A stretch of 64,000 nt of DNA from an uncultured Bacteroidia bacterium (GCA_938038735.1 CALHSW010000053.1:26631-90630), one strand, 5' to 3'. Shown: positions 53,144 through 62,027, numbered from the stretch's first letter. Translations and numbers: made by a program. Notes: a model not told the origin generated them from the letters alone.

Positions 53144-53175
53144 ACTCTTCCCGTTTTCTTTAGGTTAAGACGCTG

Positions 53176-53183
53176 CGAAGGTA
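53176..53183 (-). promoter_or_regulatory. -7 box (TACCTTCG), minus strand
   Basis: It lies 33 bp upstream of the Gate-domain protein start and forms a divergent pair with the box at 53289-53296. Confidence 0.45.
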
Positions 53184-53288
53184 CTACTTTCCGCTATGTT
53201 TTAAAACGCTTGGCGCAATAAATTGTGACGAATGTAAAGTCTTATCTGTTTATCCACCTCCCCGTATGGATATATACCCTTTTTAGGC

Positions 53289-53296
53289 TACCTTCG
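53289..53296 (+). promoter_or_regulatory. -7 box (TACCTTCG) of the glycosyltransferase cluster
   Basis: It lies 26 bp before the first glycosyltransferase ATG. Confidence 0.5.
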
Positions 53297-53321
53297 CGCT
53301 GTCATTATTGCCAACGGATTC

Positions 53322-54332
53322 ATGCCAACCATTTCTGTAATCATCCCAGTGTACAACACGGAGCGCTACCTGCACCGCTGCTTGGATAGCATAGTTAATC
53401 AAACCTATGGCGATTGGGAGGCACTCTGCGTTAACGATGGTAGTCCAGACGGAAGTCGCACCATTTTGCAGGAGTGCGCCGACAGGGATCAACGGTTTAA
53501 GATTATTGATAAACCTAACGGTGGACTATCTGACGCACGTAACGTTGGGCTTGATGCGGCTACTGGGGAGTACATCAACTTTGTTGACTCTGACGATCTA
53601 ATCCATCCGCAAACCTTTGAAATCGCACTCGCACTGGTCCAACGCGATGGGAGCGATATCGTGACCTGGTACAAAGACCCCCTCTTCCGTCCGGTGCTGC
53701 GTATGAAGCATAGGTTAGGGGGAAATATTGACAACGCTTTACCGTGGAACATCAACAGAAAGTTCCAACTTGAAAAGGTGAAAAGCATTGTTACTGATAA
53801 CGTTTTTGCCCATGCAACCGAGGAGTCTACCCTGCCTCTCAAGCATCCGATAAAACACTTCTACGCGTGGCGTCACCTCATACGTCGGGATTTCCATGGC
53901 AACATCCGCTTTGTGAAGGGCATACTCTACGAGGATTTTCCCTGGTGGAGCGAGGTGATGCTGCTAAACCCGCGGGTGACTATTACGCAGCTCCCCTTTT
54001 ACTACTACTTCCCCAACCCCGCCTCCATTGACCTTGGGTCCACTGTGGCGCGTAAAATAAAGAACTGGCTTACAGGGCTTGAGTACGCATGGCGGCTCTA
54101 CGAGGAACGAGCCACCGAGGAGCAGCGTGCGTTGTGGTCAAGGCAATGCAAGTGGAGCGTCATTAATCATGGCGTTGTGCGTAAAATGGGGCGAGTGGAT
54201 GACGGAGCTCTTTTGCAGGATTTGCGAAAAGAGGTCGCTCGGCTGTGGCAGCTAGGCGTTTTCAGTGACCCTTTCGATAAAAAATCGCAGGGAGTGCAGC
54301 AACGCCTTGCGCGCTTCATGGACGAAAAGTAA
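53322..54332 (+). CDS. Family 2 glycosyltransferase (tandem copy 1)
   Basis: 336 residues. GT-A fold: SVIIPVYNTERYLHRCLDSIVNQTYGDWEALCVNDGSPDGS at the start, KPNGGLSDARNVGLDAATGEYINFVDSDDLI with the DSD/DD metal-binding motif, then a divergent acceptor half. It is predicted to transfer a sugar from a nucleotide donor during surface-polysaccharide assembly in the cytosol. The next gene is a close paralogue 15 bp downstream with a stretch of almost 60 bp identical at DNA level, and the third glycosyltransferase follows. A promoter precedes this gene. Confidence 0.9.
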   Translation: MPTISVIIPVYNTERYLHRCLDSIVNQTYGDWEALCVNDGSPDGSRTILQECADRDQRFKIIDKPNGGLSDARNVGLDAATGEYINFVDSDDLIHPQTFEIALALVQRDGSDIVTWYKDPLFRPVLRMKHRLGGNIDNALPWNINRKFQLEKVKSIVTDNVFAHATEESTLPLKHPIKHFYAWRHLIRRDFHGNIRFVKGILYEDFPWWSEVMLLNPRVTITQLPFYYYFPNPASIDLGSTVARKIKNWLTGLEYAWRLYEERATEEQRALWSRQCKWSVINHGVVRKMGRVDDGALLQDLRKEVARLWQLGVFSDPFDKKSQGVQQRLARFMDEK

Positions 54333-54346
54333 TTGCTGTACAGACC

Positions 54347-55357
54347 ATGCCAACCGTTTCAGTCATTATCCCAATTTACAACACTGAGAAGTATCTACGC
54401 CGTTGCCTTGATAGCATAAACCATCAAACCTACCGCGATTGGGAGGCGCTCTGCGTTAACGATGGCAGCACGGACGGCAGCCGTGCCATTTTGCAGGAGT
54501 ACGCCGACAGGGATCCGCGGTTTAAGATCATTGATAAACCAAACGGTGGCCTCTCCGATGCCCGCAACGCCGGGCTTGACGCGGCTATTGGGGAGTACAT
54601 CAACTTTGTTGACTCTGACGATCTAATCCATCCGCAAACCTTTGAAATAGCCGTTGCGCTGGCCAAACGCGATGGGAGCGACATCGTGACGTGGTATAAG
54701 GATCCCCTTTTCCGCCCTACGCTATTCGTACGACATGCGTTAGGATTAAATATTGACAATGCGCTGCCGAGAGGTATAAAGCGTTGTTTTCAGTTGGAAA
54801 AGATTGATAGCTACGTCACCGATGATGCCATCGCCCATGCTGTGCAGGGTAAGGAGCAAGGGGTAACATTTCCTATCAAACGCTTTTACGTGTGGAGGCA
54901 TTTGCTGCGGCGAAGCCTCGTGCAAAACGTGAAATTTGTGAAAGGACTTAACTTTGAGGACTTCCCATGGTGGAGCGAGGTGCTTCTCCTCAACCCAAGG
55001 GTTACCATCACCCAGCTCCCCTTTTACTACTATTTCCCAAATTTCAATTCTATTGACTTAGGATCTGTGCGTAGCCATAAAATGGATTGTTGGATTAGGG
55101 GGATAGAGCATACCTGGGTACTCTACCGAGAGAAAGCCACACAGTATCAGCAGGAACGTTGGGAAAAGCAATTGCTGTGGCCTATCATCAATGGGCAAAT
55201 CGTTGGGAAAATGGTGACCCTTCGCGACGTGGAGGGAAAGGAGGTAGTAAGGAATGGGCTGAAACGGCTGTGGAGCCTGGGCGTTTTTACTGCACCCCCC
55301 GATAGGAAGTCGGCGAAATCGCAGCGTTTCATTGCGCGCTTCATCGGGGAGGAGTAA
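54347..55357 (+). CDS. Family 2 glycosyltransferase (tandem copy 2)
   Basis: 336 residues, exactly the same length as its upstream neighbour. The donor-binding N-terminal half (SVIIPIYNTEKYLRRCLDSI through YINFVDSDDLIHPQTF) is nearly identical, while the middle and C-terminal half (about 120-336) have clearly diverged, including the segments before FYVWRHLLRR and the end. This indicates duplication followed by specialisation for a different acceptor, with the N-terminal half perhaps kept alike by gene conversion. Probable role: surface glycan synthesis. Confidence 0.9.
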   Translation: MPTVSVIIPIYNTEKYLRRCLDSINHQTYRDWEALCVNDGSTDGSRAILQEYADRDPRFKIIDKPNGGLSDARNAGLDAAIGEYINFVDSDDLIHPQTFEIAVALAKRDGSDIVTWYKDPLFRPTLFVRHALGLNIDNALPRGIKRCFQLEKIDSYVTDDAIAHAVQGKEQGVTFPIKRFYVWRHLLRRSLVQNVKFVKGLNFEDFPWWSEVLLLNPRVTITQLPFYYYFPNFNSIDLGSVRSHKMDCWIRGIEHTWVLYREKATQYQQERWEKQLLWPIINGQIVGKMVTLRDVEGKEVVRNGLKRLWSLGVFTAPPDRKSAKSQRFIARFIGEE

Positions 55358-55386
55358 ACAAGGTAGTCGGTAAAAGGGTTGTGACA

Positions 55387-56238
55387 ATGGGAAAACGTAT
55401 CGCCGCCATCACGATGGCTCGCAACGACAGCTTTTTTCTCTCGCGGTGGCTCCGCTACTACGCTGCCCAGCTGGGGGCGGACAATCTCTACGTGCTGCTC
55501 GACGGGCTAGAGCAGCGACTCCCCGATGCGGAAAGGTACCCCACTGTCAATGTAATCAACATGGAGCACCAAGCACTTCCCCGCACGAAAGGGGATAAGG
55601 CTAGAATCGCGCTAATCAATGCTGTTGCCAGCCAGCTGTTCTTTGAGAAGGGCTACGACCTGATTATTGGCACAGACTGCGATGAGTTCGTCATTGTGGA
55701 CCCCGCGCTAAACCAATCCTTACCCGACTACCTTTCTTCCTGCGATATCCCGGTAGGACTTTCCCCGCTGGGGATCGATTTAGGGCAACGGATTCCGCAG
55801 GAGCAAGCGATCAATCCTGCGTTTTCCATCCTAGCCCAGCGGCGCTACGCAGTCGTCTCGCCCCGCTACACGAAGGTATCCATCAAGGCGATTCTCACCC
55901 CTTGGGGGAGCGGTTTCCATCGGCTGCGACGCTATGGCTTCACTATTGCCCAGGGGCTTTACCTTGTCCATATTGGAAATTGCGACCTTGAGCTGCTGAA
56001 AACCAAAATGCAGGATGGCACCCGCCTTGAAGGTGGGTGGACGAAGCACCTTGCGCGGCGCGCCAAAACAATAGCCGCCACTACCCGCTCGTTGCCTCGC
56101 CCTGCCGATGAGGTGTTCACGAGGGCGCGAAGGCGGTTTGAGCGTACGCGTCTCCCCTGGGCGCGAAAAAAACCGGCGCACATCGGTGCGCCGATTGTGG
56201 TGGAGCTACCGCAGCGCTTCGAGGAAATCTTTATTTAG
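55387..56238 (+). CDS. Glycosyltransferase, family 2-like (Glyco_tranf_2_4 type)
   Basis: 283 residues. The start AAITMARNDSFFLSRWLRYYAAQLGADNLYVLLDGL and the metal-binding IGTDCDEFVIVDP motif fit the short glycosyltransferase type that handles a D-x-D-containing GT-A fold. No membrane helix; the end is basic (RRRFERTRLPWARKKPAH). ATG 55387 is preferred to GTG 55381. It lies 29 bp after the tandem pair and probably belongs to the same operon; the glycan product is unknown. Confidence 0.75.
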   Translation: MGKRIAAITMARNDSFFLSRWLRYYAAQLGADNLYVLLDGLEQRLPDAERYPTVNVINMEHQALPRTKGDKARIALINAVASQLFFEKGYDLIIGTDCDEFVIVDPALNQSLPDYLSSCDIPVGLSPLGIDLGQRIPQEQAINPAFSILAQRRYAVVSPRYTKVSIKAILTPWGSGFHRLRRYGFTIAQGLYLVHIGNCDLELLKTKMQDGTRLEGGWTKHLARRAKTIAATTRSLPRPADEVFTRARRRFERTRLPWARKKPAHIGAPIVVELPQRFEEIFI

Positions 56239-56305
56239 CGGACGGAAATCGAACAAAAAGGCTCTTTTCTCCTTATTGAAGAGGAGAGGAATATAGTACA
56301 AAGCC

Positions 56306-57076
56306 ATGGCTTTTTTTCTGAATGACACCGTTTTTGGTCCTATACATAGCCGCCGTTTAGGCTCTTCGCTCGGGGTGAATTTACTCCCCTCAATGAGTAA
56401 GTTCTGCAATTTCGACTGTATATACTGCGAGTGCGGGTGGACGAATAACGCGCCCCATCCCATCTTCCCTGCGCAGGAGGAGGTGGCAAAGCTTCTTTCT
56501 GAAAAGCTACAGACTCTGCATGCCGAGGGAAAGCCGCTCGATGTGATTACGTTCGCAGGGAATGGAGAACCCACGATACACCCGGATTTTCCTAAGATTA
56601 TTGATGACACCCTGCGCGAGCGCGATAGGTATTATCCCAGCGCGAGGGTGGTGGTGCTGAGCAACGCCACGCAGCTGCACAAACCCAACGTGGTAGCGGC
56701 GTTGAAAAAGGTAGACAAGGCGGCGCTAAAGCTTGACTCCGCCTTTGATGCTACGGTGCAGCTCATCAACGGCCCGCACATGGGGGCAAACGTGGCGCGT
56801 ACCGTGGAGCTGCTCAAGCAATTCAATGGAAAGTTTACGCTGCAGACGCTTTTTTTACGCGGGGAGTACAAGGGGCAGATTGTAGACAACACTACCGCCG
56901 AGGAGCTATCCGCATGGCTAAAGATTGTGGAGACGCTCAAGCCCCGAGAGGTCATGGTGTATACCATCGACCGCGCCACGCCTGCAGATACGCTAGAGAA
57001 AGTGCCCCTGGAGGAGCTACAGGCCATCGCACGGCGCGTGCAGGCGTTCGGCTGCGAAGCGGTGGTGGGCGGCTAA
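56306..57076 (+). CDS. Radical SAM protein
   Basis: 256 residues. The 4Fe-4S-binding motif Cys34-x3-Cys38-x2-Cys41 (CNFDCIYC) is present, followed by a fourth cysteine two residues on and the SAM-binding FAGNGEPTIHPDF motif. The overall pattern (FGPIHSRRLGSSLGVNLLP, then VLSNATQLHKP, AALKLDS) fits the group related to wyosine/YfkB-type radical SAM enzymes. The reaction is unknown. The stop TAA overlaps the stop of the convergent hybrid kinase gene by 4 bp (CTAA), leaving no intergenic space. Confidence 0.85.
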   Translation: MAFFLNDTVFGPIHSRRLGSSLGVNLLPSMSKFCNFDCIYCECGWTNNAPHPIFPAQEEVAKLLSEKLQTLHAEGKPLDVITFAGNGEPTIHPDFPKIIDDTLRERDRYYPSARVVVLSNATQLHKPNVVAALKKVDKAALKLDSAFDATVQLINGPHMGANVARTVELLKQFNGKFTLQTLFLRGEYKGQIVDNTTAEELSAWLKIVETLKPREVMVYTIDRATPADTLEKVPLEELQAIARRVQAFGCEAVVGG

Positions 57077-58707
57077 GCCTTGCCTTTATGCGCTTTTACG
57101 AGCTCGCGCGTCATAATGGCGAGCAGCGCATCCTTTTGGAAAGGTTTTGCGATGTAGGTGTCCATTCCTGCCTGGAGGCAGCGTTCACGGTCGCCGCGCA
57201 GCGCGTAGGCGGTCAACGCTATGATAGGAATATGCCCACTTCTTTTCTTCTCTAGCTGGCGAATGGCCTGAGTGGCCTCGTAGCCGTTTAGCACAGGCAT
57301 TTGTACGTCCATAAGGATTATGTCGTACTCATTTTTCTTTACCATCTCAACCGCCTCCTGCCCATTTTCCGCCAGTGCTATGGAGCCTACTATGTTTTGC
57401 AGCGTGATCTTCATCACGCGGCGGTTGATGGCGTTATCCTCAACCACGAGGATTCGGGCCTCAGCCAGGAGCTTGCTGCCGCTAATGGTCGTTTCCTGCT
57501 CCTTTTTCTTAGCCACTTCCACCACGTCAACCCGTTGCCGCGACTTCGTGACCACGGTGAGTGGTATTGTAAATGAGGCTGCTACCCCATGCGCGGCGCG
57601 GCGTATGCGAAGGCTTCCTAGGAAAGCCTTCTGCTTGTCTCCGAATAGAGAGTCATCGCTAATGATTTGGGAAGATAAATTGCCGCATTCAAACTCCACC
57701 TTCACCAGAAGGCTCTCTCCGCGCGGAGCGCCCAAGATTAGGGTGTTCACCGTGAGCGGCTCATGCTGCATGAGATTGTCGTATATGATACCGCCTAGAA
57801 TTCGCTCTATTGCTTGATCCACGTAGGCGGCATCTCCCTCCACGAGCGCTGGCACTGCGGGGTCGAAAGAAAAGGAGGGGGTGTCGTCCAGCCCTAGCGA
57901 GGCGAATTGCACCGTTACGTGTCCTCTTATCTTTGCGTGCAGGTTGAATTGCTCTGCAGTAGACGACTCGCTCGATAGGGCGCGGGTCACGAATAGGCTA
58001 TTCACCATGTCGTTCAGCGCCACAATTGATTCGTCCAGCATTTCTCGCACTGCGTGTTGCTGCTTTTCATCAATGGGCTCTTCGTTCTTAAGGAGTTGCA
58101 CTGCCCCTTGTAGGCTATTTAGCGATGTGCGTAGGCGGTAGAAAAGCGTTGCCACCGCATTAAGCATCTCTTTTTCGCTATCTACAGCATCGGGAAGAGT
58201 CTCTTTTTTATTCCAATCCCCAAATTGCATGAAAAGCATCGGGAGGCATAGCGTGGGTAGTAGAGTCACCAGTATCAGCGCAGTTTTCACGTCTATGGCG
58301 TTGAGGTCTATTCCCGTAATGTCAGTGGGTAGAGCCAGCGAGGTCACCATCGTGGCAATGTATAGCACTATCACGAGGGCGGTCCAGTAGGGAACGTAGT
58401 AGAGGAACATGGCCAGCGGGAGCGATGCGAGCCAAAAAAGTAATTCTTCTGAACCGTTGAGCGAGAAGAGCTGTAGTATCCCCGTCAAGGCGAGCACGAT
58501 GTTCGTAAGGAGTAATCCGCGCGGTGTTACCACCTTTCGCTGCGCGTATACAAATAGTCCGTAGAAGAATAGCGCCGTGGCGAAGCATAGCATGGGCGAC
58601 GCCACGAGGTGCGTGGCGAATGATAGGATTATTGCCCCGATCAGGAATAGTACGGCGAAAAAGACCGATACGTTTTTGCACAATGCCTGCTGCCTCTCTG
58701 TTGCCAT
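57073..58707 (-). CDS. Hybrid histidine kinase homologue with degenerate kinase core and intact receiver
   Basis: 544 residues. Six or so N-terminal helices (about 13-160) form a membrane sensor. A HisKA-like segment (about 178-245) reads LFYRLRTSLNSLQG: the phosphoacceptor His is Tyr190, the following Glu is Arg191 and the Pro is Ser195. The ATPase region (about 250-400) lacks a recognisable N box and any D-x-G-x-G motif. The C-terminal receiver (about 418-540) is intact: VVEDN, Asp467 in ILMDVQMP, Thr in ALTAY and Lys521 in AKPF. It is therefore probably a membrane receiver protein, not a kinase, whose receiver must be fed by another kinase or by small phosphodonors. Confidence 0.82.
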   Translation of the reverse strand: MATERQQALCKNVSVFFAVLFLIGAIILSFATHLVASPMLCFATALFFYGLFVYAQRKVVTPRGLLLTNIVLALTGILQLFSLNGSEELLFWLASLPLAMFLYYVPYWTALVIVLYIATMVTSLALPTDITGIDLNAIDVKTALILVTLLPTLCLPMLFMQFGDWNKKETLPDAVDSEKEMLNAVATLFYRLRTSLNSLQGAVQLLKNEEPIDEKQQHAVREMLDESIVALNDMVNSLFVTRALSSESSTAEQFNLHAKIRGHVTVQFASLGLDDTPSFSFDPAVPALVEGDAAYVDQAIERILGGIIYDNLMQHEPLTVNTLILGAPRGESLLVKVEFECGNLSSQIISDDSLFGDKQKAFLGSLRIRRAAHGVAASFTIPLTVVTKSRQRVDVVEVAKKKEQETTISGSKLLAEARILVVEDNAINRRVMKITLQNIVGSIALAENGQEAVEMVKKNEYDIILMDVQMPVLNGYEATQAIRQLEKKRSGHIPIIALTAYALRGDRERCLQAGMDTYIAKPFQKDALLAIMTRELVKAHKGKA

Positions 58708-58729
58708 TGGTACCCTCCGATTAATGGTG

Positions 58730-58737
58730 CGAAGTTA
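58730..58737 (-). promoter_or_regulatory. -7 box (TAACTTCG), minus strand
   Basis: It lies 23 bp upstream of the hybrid kinase start and faces the psd promoter. Confidence 0.45.
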
Positions 58738-58812
58738 TGTTTTTCCCTGCAATTTTCCCAATATTGCTTACCTCGCTTTTTGCGGGCGAACGTAAATATG
58801 CACAAAGTTGTC

Positions 58813-58820
58813 TACCTTCG
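58813..58820 (+). promoter_or_regulatory. -7 box (TACCTTCG) of psd
   Basis: It lies 40 bp before the psd ATG. Confidence 0.5.
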
Positions 58821-58859
58821 CGCCGAATAAGGATATACGAACACTAAAGAAACTACTCA

Positions 58860-59510
58860 ATGCGCATACATAGAGAGGGGCGTGCAACCATTTGGCTAAT
58901 CATCGCGCTCATCGTGGGGGCGGCACTGCTTACCTATTTTGTTGTGAAATTCTTCGCCATTTTGGTGGTGGCATTGGTGGTTCTGCTTCTCTTCGTGATG
59001 TACTTCTTCCGTAGGAGTAAGCGCAGCGCGAATCATGATGGGCGAACCATCTGTTCTCCGTGCGATGGCCGAGTCGTGGCGGTGGAGCGGGTGGCGGAGC
59101 CCGAAATCTTTGGGGGACAGGAGCGGCTGCAAATCTCCGTATTCATGTCGGTGTGGAGCGTCCACATCAATTGGTATCCATGCGTGGGCACGGTGAGCTA
59201 CGCCAAGCACCATAAGGGAAAATACCTCGTGGCGTGGCTGCCTAAATCGTCGACCGATAACGAGCGTTCGTCGGTGGTAATTGACCACCCCAGCGGCGAG
59301 CGTATTCTGATGCGGCAGGTGGCGGGGGCTGTGGCGCGCCGCATTGTTACCTACGCTACGCCTGGCGTGCAGGCCTCCATGGGGGAGGAGATGGGCTTTA
59401 TCAAGTTCGGGTCCCGTGTGGATTTGTACTTGCCTACCAACGCCGAGGTGCATGTTACGGTGGGCGATAGGGTGCAGGGCGTTACCACCGCCTTGGCCTC
59501 CATTAAGTAG
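58860..59510 (+). CDS. psd: Phosphatidylserine decarboxylase, short form
   Basis: 216 residues. Psd turns phosphatidylserine into phosphatidylethanolamine at the inner membrane and uses a pyruvoyl group made by self-cleavage. Two membrane helices (about 10-30 and 32-50) are followed by the catalytic region: CSPCDGRVVAVERV, FMSVWSVHINWYP and the cleavage site FGSR with Gly184-Ser185, which gives the short pyruvoyl chain. The length fits the archaeal/Bacteroidetes short type. pssA, often beside it, is not present here. Confidence 0.93.
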   Translation: MRIHREGRATIWLIIALIVGAALLTYFVVKFFAILVVALVVLLLFVMYFFRRSKRSANHDGRTICSPCDGRVVAVERVAEPEIFGGQERLQISVFMSVWSVHINWYPCVGTVSYAKHHKGKYLVAWLPKSSTDNERSSVVIDHPSGERILMRQVAGAVARRIVTYATPGVQASMGEEMGFIKFGSRVDLYLPTNAEVHVTVGDRVQGVTTALASIK

Positions 59511-59656
59511 TCTACTGTATTTTCATCCTCTTTGGCCTTAGAATTCTGCCTGTGTCCCTGTGGGGGTGCAGAGAGAAATTGCCTTTTCTTGCCACTTTGT
59601 CATTTGTATTTGTTCTATTTTTCCTCTTTTACTGCCATTTATTGCGTCTTTTTCCG

Positions 59657-59664
59657 TACTTTCG
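59657..59664 (+). promoter_or_regulatory. -7 box (TACTTTCG) of iorAB
   Basis: It lies 73 bp before the iorA start, within an otherwise empty 227-bp gap after psd. Confidence 0.45.
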
Positions 59665-59737
59665 TGCTGTTTAACTAGAGGGAAAGCGATGCGTGGCTGC
59701 GGGGGAGGCTTCCCTCAAAAAAGGAAAATAGACGATT

Positions 59738-61363
59738 ATGGGGAATAAGATCCGGCTCATGCTTGGCGATGAGGCCATAGCGCAAGGAGCTATTGATGCG
59801 GGAATATCGGGGATGTATGCCTACCCAGGCACGCCGTCTACCGAAATTATGGAGTACATACAGGGTTCGCCAATTGCCGCCCAGCGGAACGTTCACCGCA
59901 GGTGGTCTGCCAATGAGAAAACTGCAATGGAGGCGGCTATTGGCATGAGTTACGCCGGCAAGCGGGCGCTCGTGGCTTTTAAGCACGTGGGGATGAACGT
60001 CGCGGCGGATGCCTTTGTCAACTCAGCCATCACGGGCGTAAATGGCGGCATCGTGGTGGTTTCTGCCGACGACCCCTCCATGCATAGCTCGCAGAACGAG
60101 CAGGACTCTCGGTTCTATGCAAAGTTTGCGATGATCCCCACCTTGGAGCCGTCCAGCCAACAGGAAGCCTACGAGATGGTCCAGTATGGCTTTGAACTCT
60201 CTGAGAAGGTTAACACGCCGGTGGTGCTGCGCATCACCACTCGCATGGCGCACTCCCGTGCAGGCGTGGCGCTTAGCGGCGTGCAGCGGGAGCAAAACGC
60301 AGTGAAGCTCCCCGAGAATCCCCGGCAGTATGTTCTGTTACCAGGCATTGCAAAGCAGAACTACAAACGTCTCCTCGCTACGCAGCCCACCATGGAGCAG
60401 CTCGCGGCGGAGTCAAAGTTTAATTGCCTGACGCTTGGCAAAAAGGAGGGGGTGGGTATCATCACCACGGGCATTGCCTATAACTATCTCATGGAGGCGC
60501 TCGGCGGCGAGCTGGGTGACTATTCGTTGCTGAAGCTCACGCACTACCCGGTGCCGCGCAGCCTTGTCAAGCAGCTGTACGACCACTGTTCACGCCTTGT
60601 GATTGTCGAAGAGGGTGCACCCTTCGTGGAGGAGCAGATACGGGGGGCTCTCAACCTTGGGAAGCCCATCGCGGGTAAGCTCGACGGTGCGTTGCCCCGC
60701 ATGGGGGAACTCTCGCCCAATGATGTGGCGACGGCGCTGAATCATCACATGGCCGAGGGCGAGCCGGCGCCTGATTTCTTGATGCCGCGCCCCCCTGCGC
60801 TGTGCCCCGGGTGCGGCCACCGCGACGTGTACAATGCGCTTAACGAGGCGCTGCAGGAGTTCGGGACAGGGCGTGTGTTCGGCGACATCGGTTGCTACAC
60901 GCTCGGTGCGCTGCCCCCATTCAATGGTATCAACGCCTGCGTAGACATGGGGGCCTCTGTCACCATGGCCAAAGGCGCCGCCGATGCAGGCCTCGTGCCG
61001 GCCGTGGCGATGATTGGCGACTCCACCTTTACCCATAGCGGCATGACGGGGCTGCTCGATGCCGTGAACGAGAATAGCCCCATTACGGTTATCATTTCCG
61101 ATAATTCCACCACCGGCATGACGGGTGGGCAAGACTCGGCGGGGACCGGACGGCTCGTGGACATTTGCAAGGGTATTGGCGTTGACCCAGCCCACATTCG
61201 CACCATGGTGCCGCTCAAGAAGAACCATGAGTCCAATGTGGCCATCCTTCGCGAGGAGTTGGCGTATAAGGGACTTTCAGTCATCATCCCGCAGCGGGAG
61301 TGCATCCAAACGGCTGCCCGTAGGCAGCGTAAGCTGGCGGCTGAGAAAAAATCCAACGAGTAG
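59738..61363 (+). CDS. iorA: Indolepyruvate ferredoxin oxidoreductase, alpha subunit (no ferredoxin domain)
   Basis: 541 residues. The enzyme oxidatively decarboxylates aryl pyruvates from aromatic amino-acid breakdown to aryl-acetyl-CoA, passing electrons to ferredoxin or flavodoxin. The pyrimidine-binding N-terminal domain (about 1-190; GDEAIAQGAIDAGISGMYAYPGTPSTEI) and the C-terminal thiamine-diphosphate domain (about 350-520; PALCPGCGHRDVY, GDIGCYTLGALPPF, GDSTFTHSGMTGL) are present. The usual C-terminal 4Fe-4S domain with eight cysteines is missing; the chain ends at KLAAEKKSNE. iorB follows after 19 bp. Confidence 0.92.
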   Translation: MGNKIRLMLGDEAIAQGAIDAGISGMYAYPGTPSTEIMEYIQGSPIAAQRNVHRRWSANEKTAMEAAIGMSYAGKRALVAFKHVGMNVAADAFVNSAITGVNGGIVVVSADDPSMHSSQNEQDSRFYAKFAMIPTLEPSSQQEAYEMVQYGFELSEKVNTPVVLRITTRMAHSRAGVALSGVQREQNAVKLPENPRQYVLLPGIAKQNYKRLLATQPTMEQLAAESKFNCLTLGKKEGVGIITTGIAYNYLMEALGGELGDYSLLKLTHYPVPRSLVKQLYDHCSRLVIVEEGAPFVEEQIRGALNLGKPIAGKLDGALPRMGELSPNDVATALNHHMAEGEPAPDFLMPRPPALCPGCGHRDVYNALNEALQEFGTGRVFGDIGCYTLGALPPFNGINACVDMGASVTMAKGAADAGLVPAVAMIGDSTFTHSGMTGLLDAVNENSPITVIISDNSTTGMTGGQDSAGTGRLVDICKGIGVDPAHIRTMVPLKKNHESNVAILREELAYKGLSVIIPQRECIQTAARRQRKLAAEKKSNE

Positions 61364-61382
61364 TCCCACCATTTAAGGAGCA

Positions 61383-62003
61383 ATGAATACTATGAATAGC
61401 AAAAGCATAAAGAAAACAGATATCATACTCGCGGGCGTGGGGGGACAGGGTATCCTTTCGGTGGCAGCCACCATCGGGGAGGCCGCGGTGAAGTGCAACC
61501 TCTACCTCAAGCAGGCAGAAACGCACGGCATGAGCCAGCGCGGCGGCGAGGTGCAGTCGCATCTGCGCATCTCGGAGCGTCCTATCGCATCCGACCTCAT
61601 TCCGAGAGGCTCGGCGGACATTATCCTTTCCAGCGAGCCGATGGAGAGTCTGCGCTACCTCCCATTCCTTAACCCCGAGGGGTATATAATCACGAGCCGC
61701 AATAGCTTCGTGAACATCCCAAACTACCCCGATTTGGATAAAATCATCGCGCGCATTGAGACGTTCCCGCACCATGTGCTCATCGATGCCGATGGGCTGG
61801 CCAAGGAGGCGGGGTCGCTGCGGGCTTCCAACATGGTGATGCTGGGGGCGGCATCGCCGCTGCTCATCACCCCCTTCGAGGAGCTGGAGAATGGCATTCG
61901 TGCTCAGTTTGAGCGGAAGGGGAATGACGTGGTGGAGCTGAACCTCAAGGCTCTACGGGCAGGCCGCGACTTCGCGGAGAAGCATATTAAGGTGGCGCGC
62001 TAG
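61383..62003 (+). CDS. iorB: Indolepyruvate ferredoxin oxidoreductase, beta subunit
   Basis: 206 residues of the gamma-type domain of 2-oxoacid oxidoreductases. The opening DIILAGVGGQGILSVAATIGEAA and the ETHGMSQRGGEVQSHLRIS segment are diagnostic. It pairs with iorA in one operon. A second ATG at 61392 (MNSKSIKK) is also possible. The MBL-fold gene begins 24 bp after it. Confidence 0.94.
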   Translation: MNTMNSKSIKKTDIILAGVGGQGILSVAATIGEAAVKCNLYLKQAETHGMSQRGGEVQSHLRISERPIASDLIPRGSADIILSSEPMESLRYLPFLNPEGYIITSRNSFVNIPNYPDLDKIIARIETFPHHVLIDADGLAKEAGSLRASNMVMLGAASPLLITPFEELENGIRAQFERKGNDVVELNLKALRAGRDFAEKHIKVAR

Positions 62004-62027
62004 CTAGCGCAGTTTGTTCTTTTAGCT

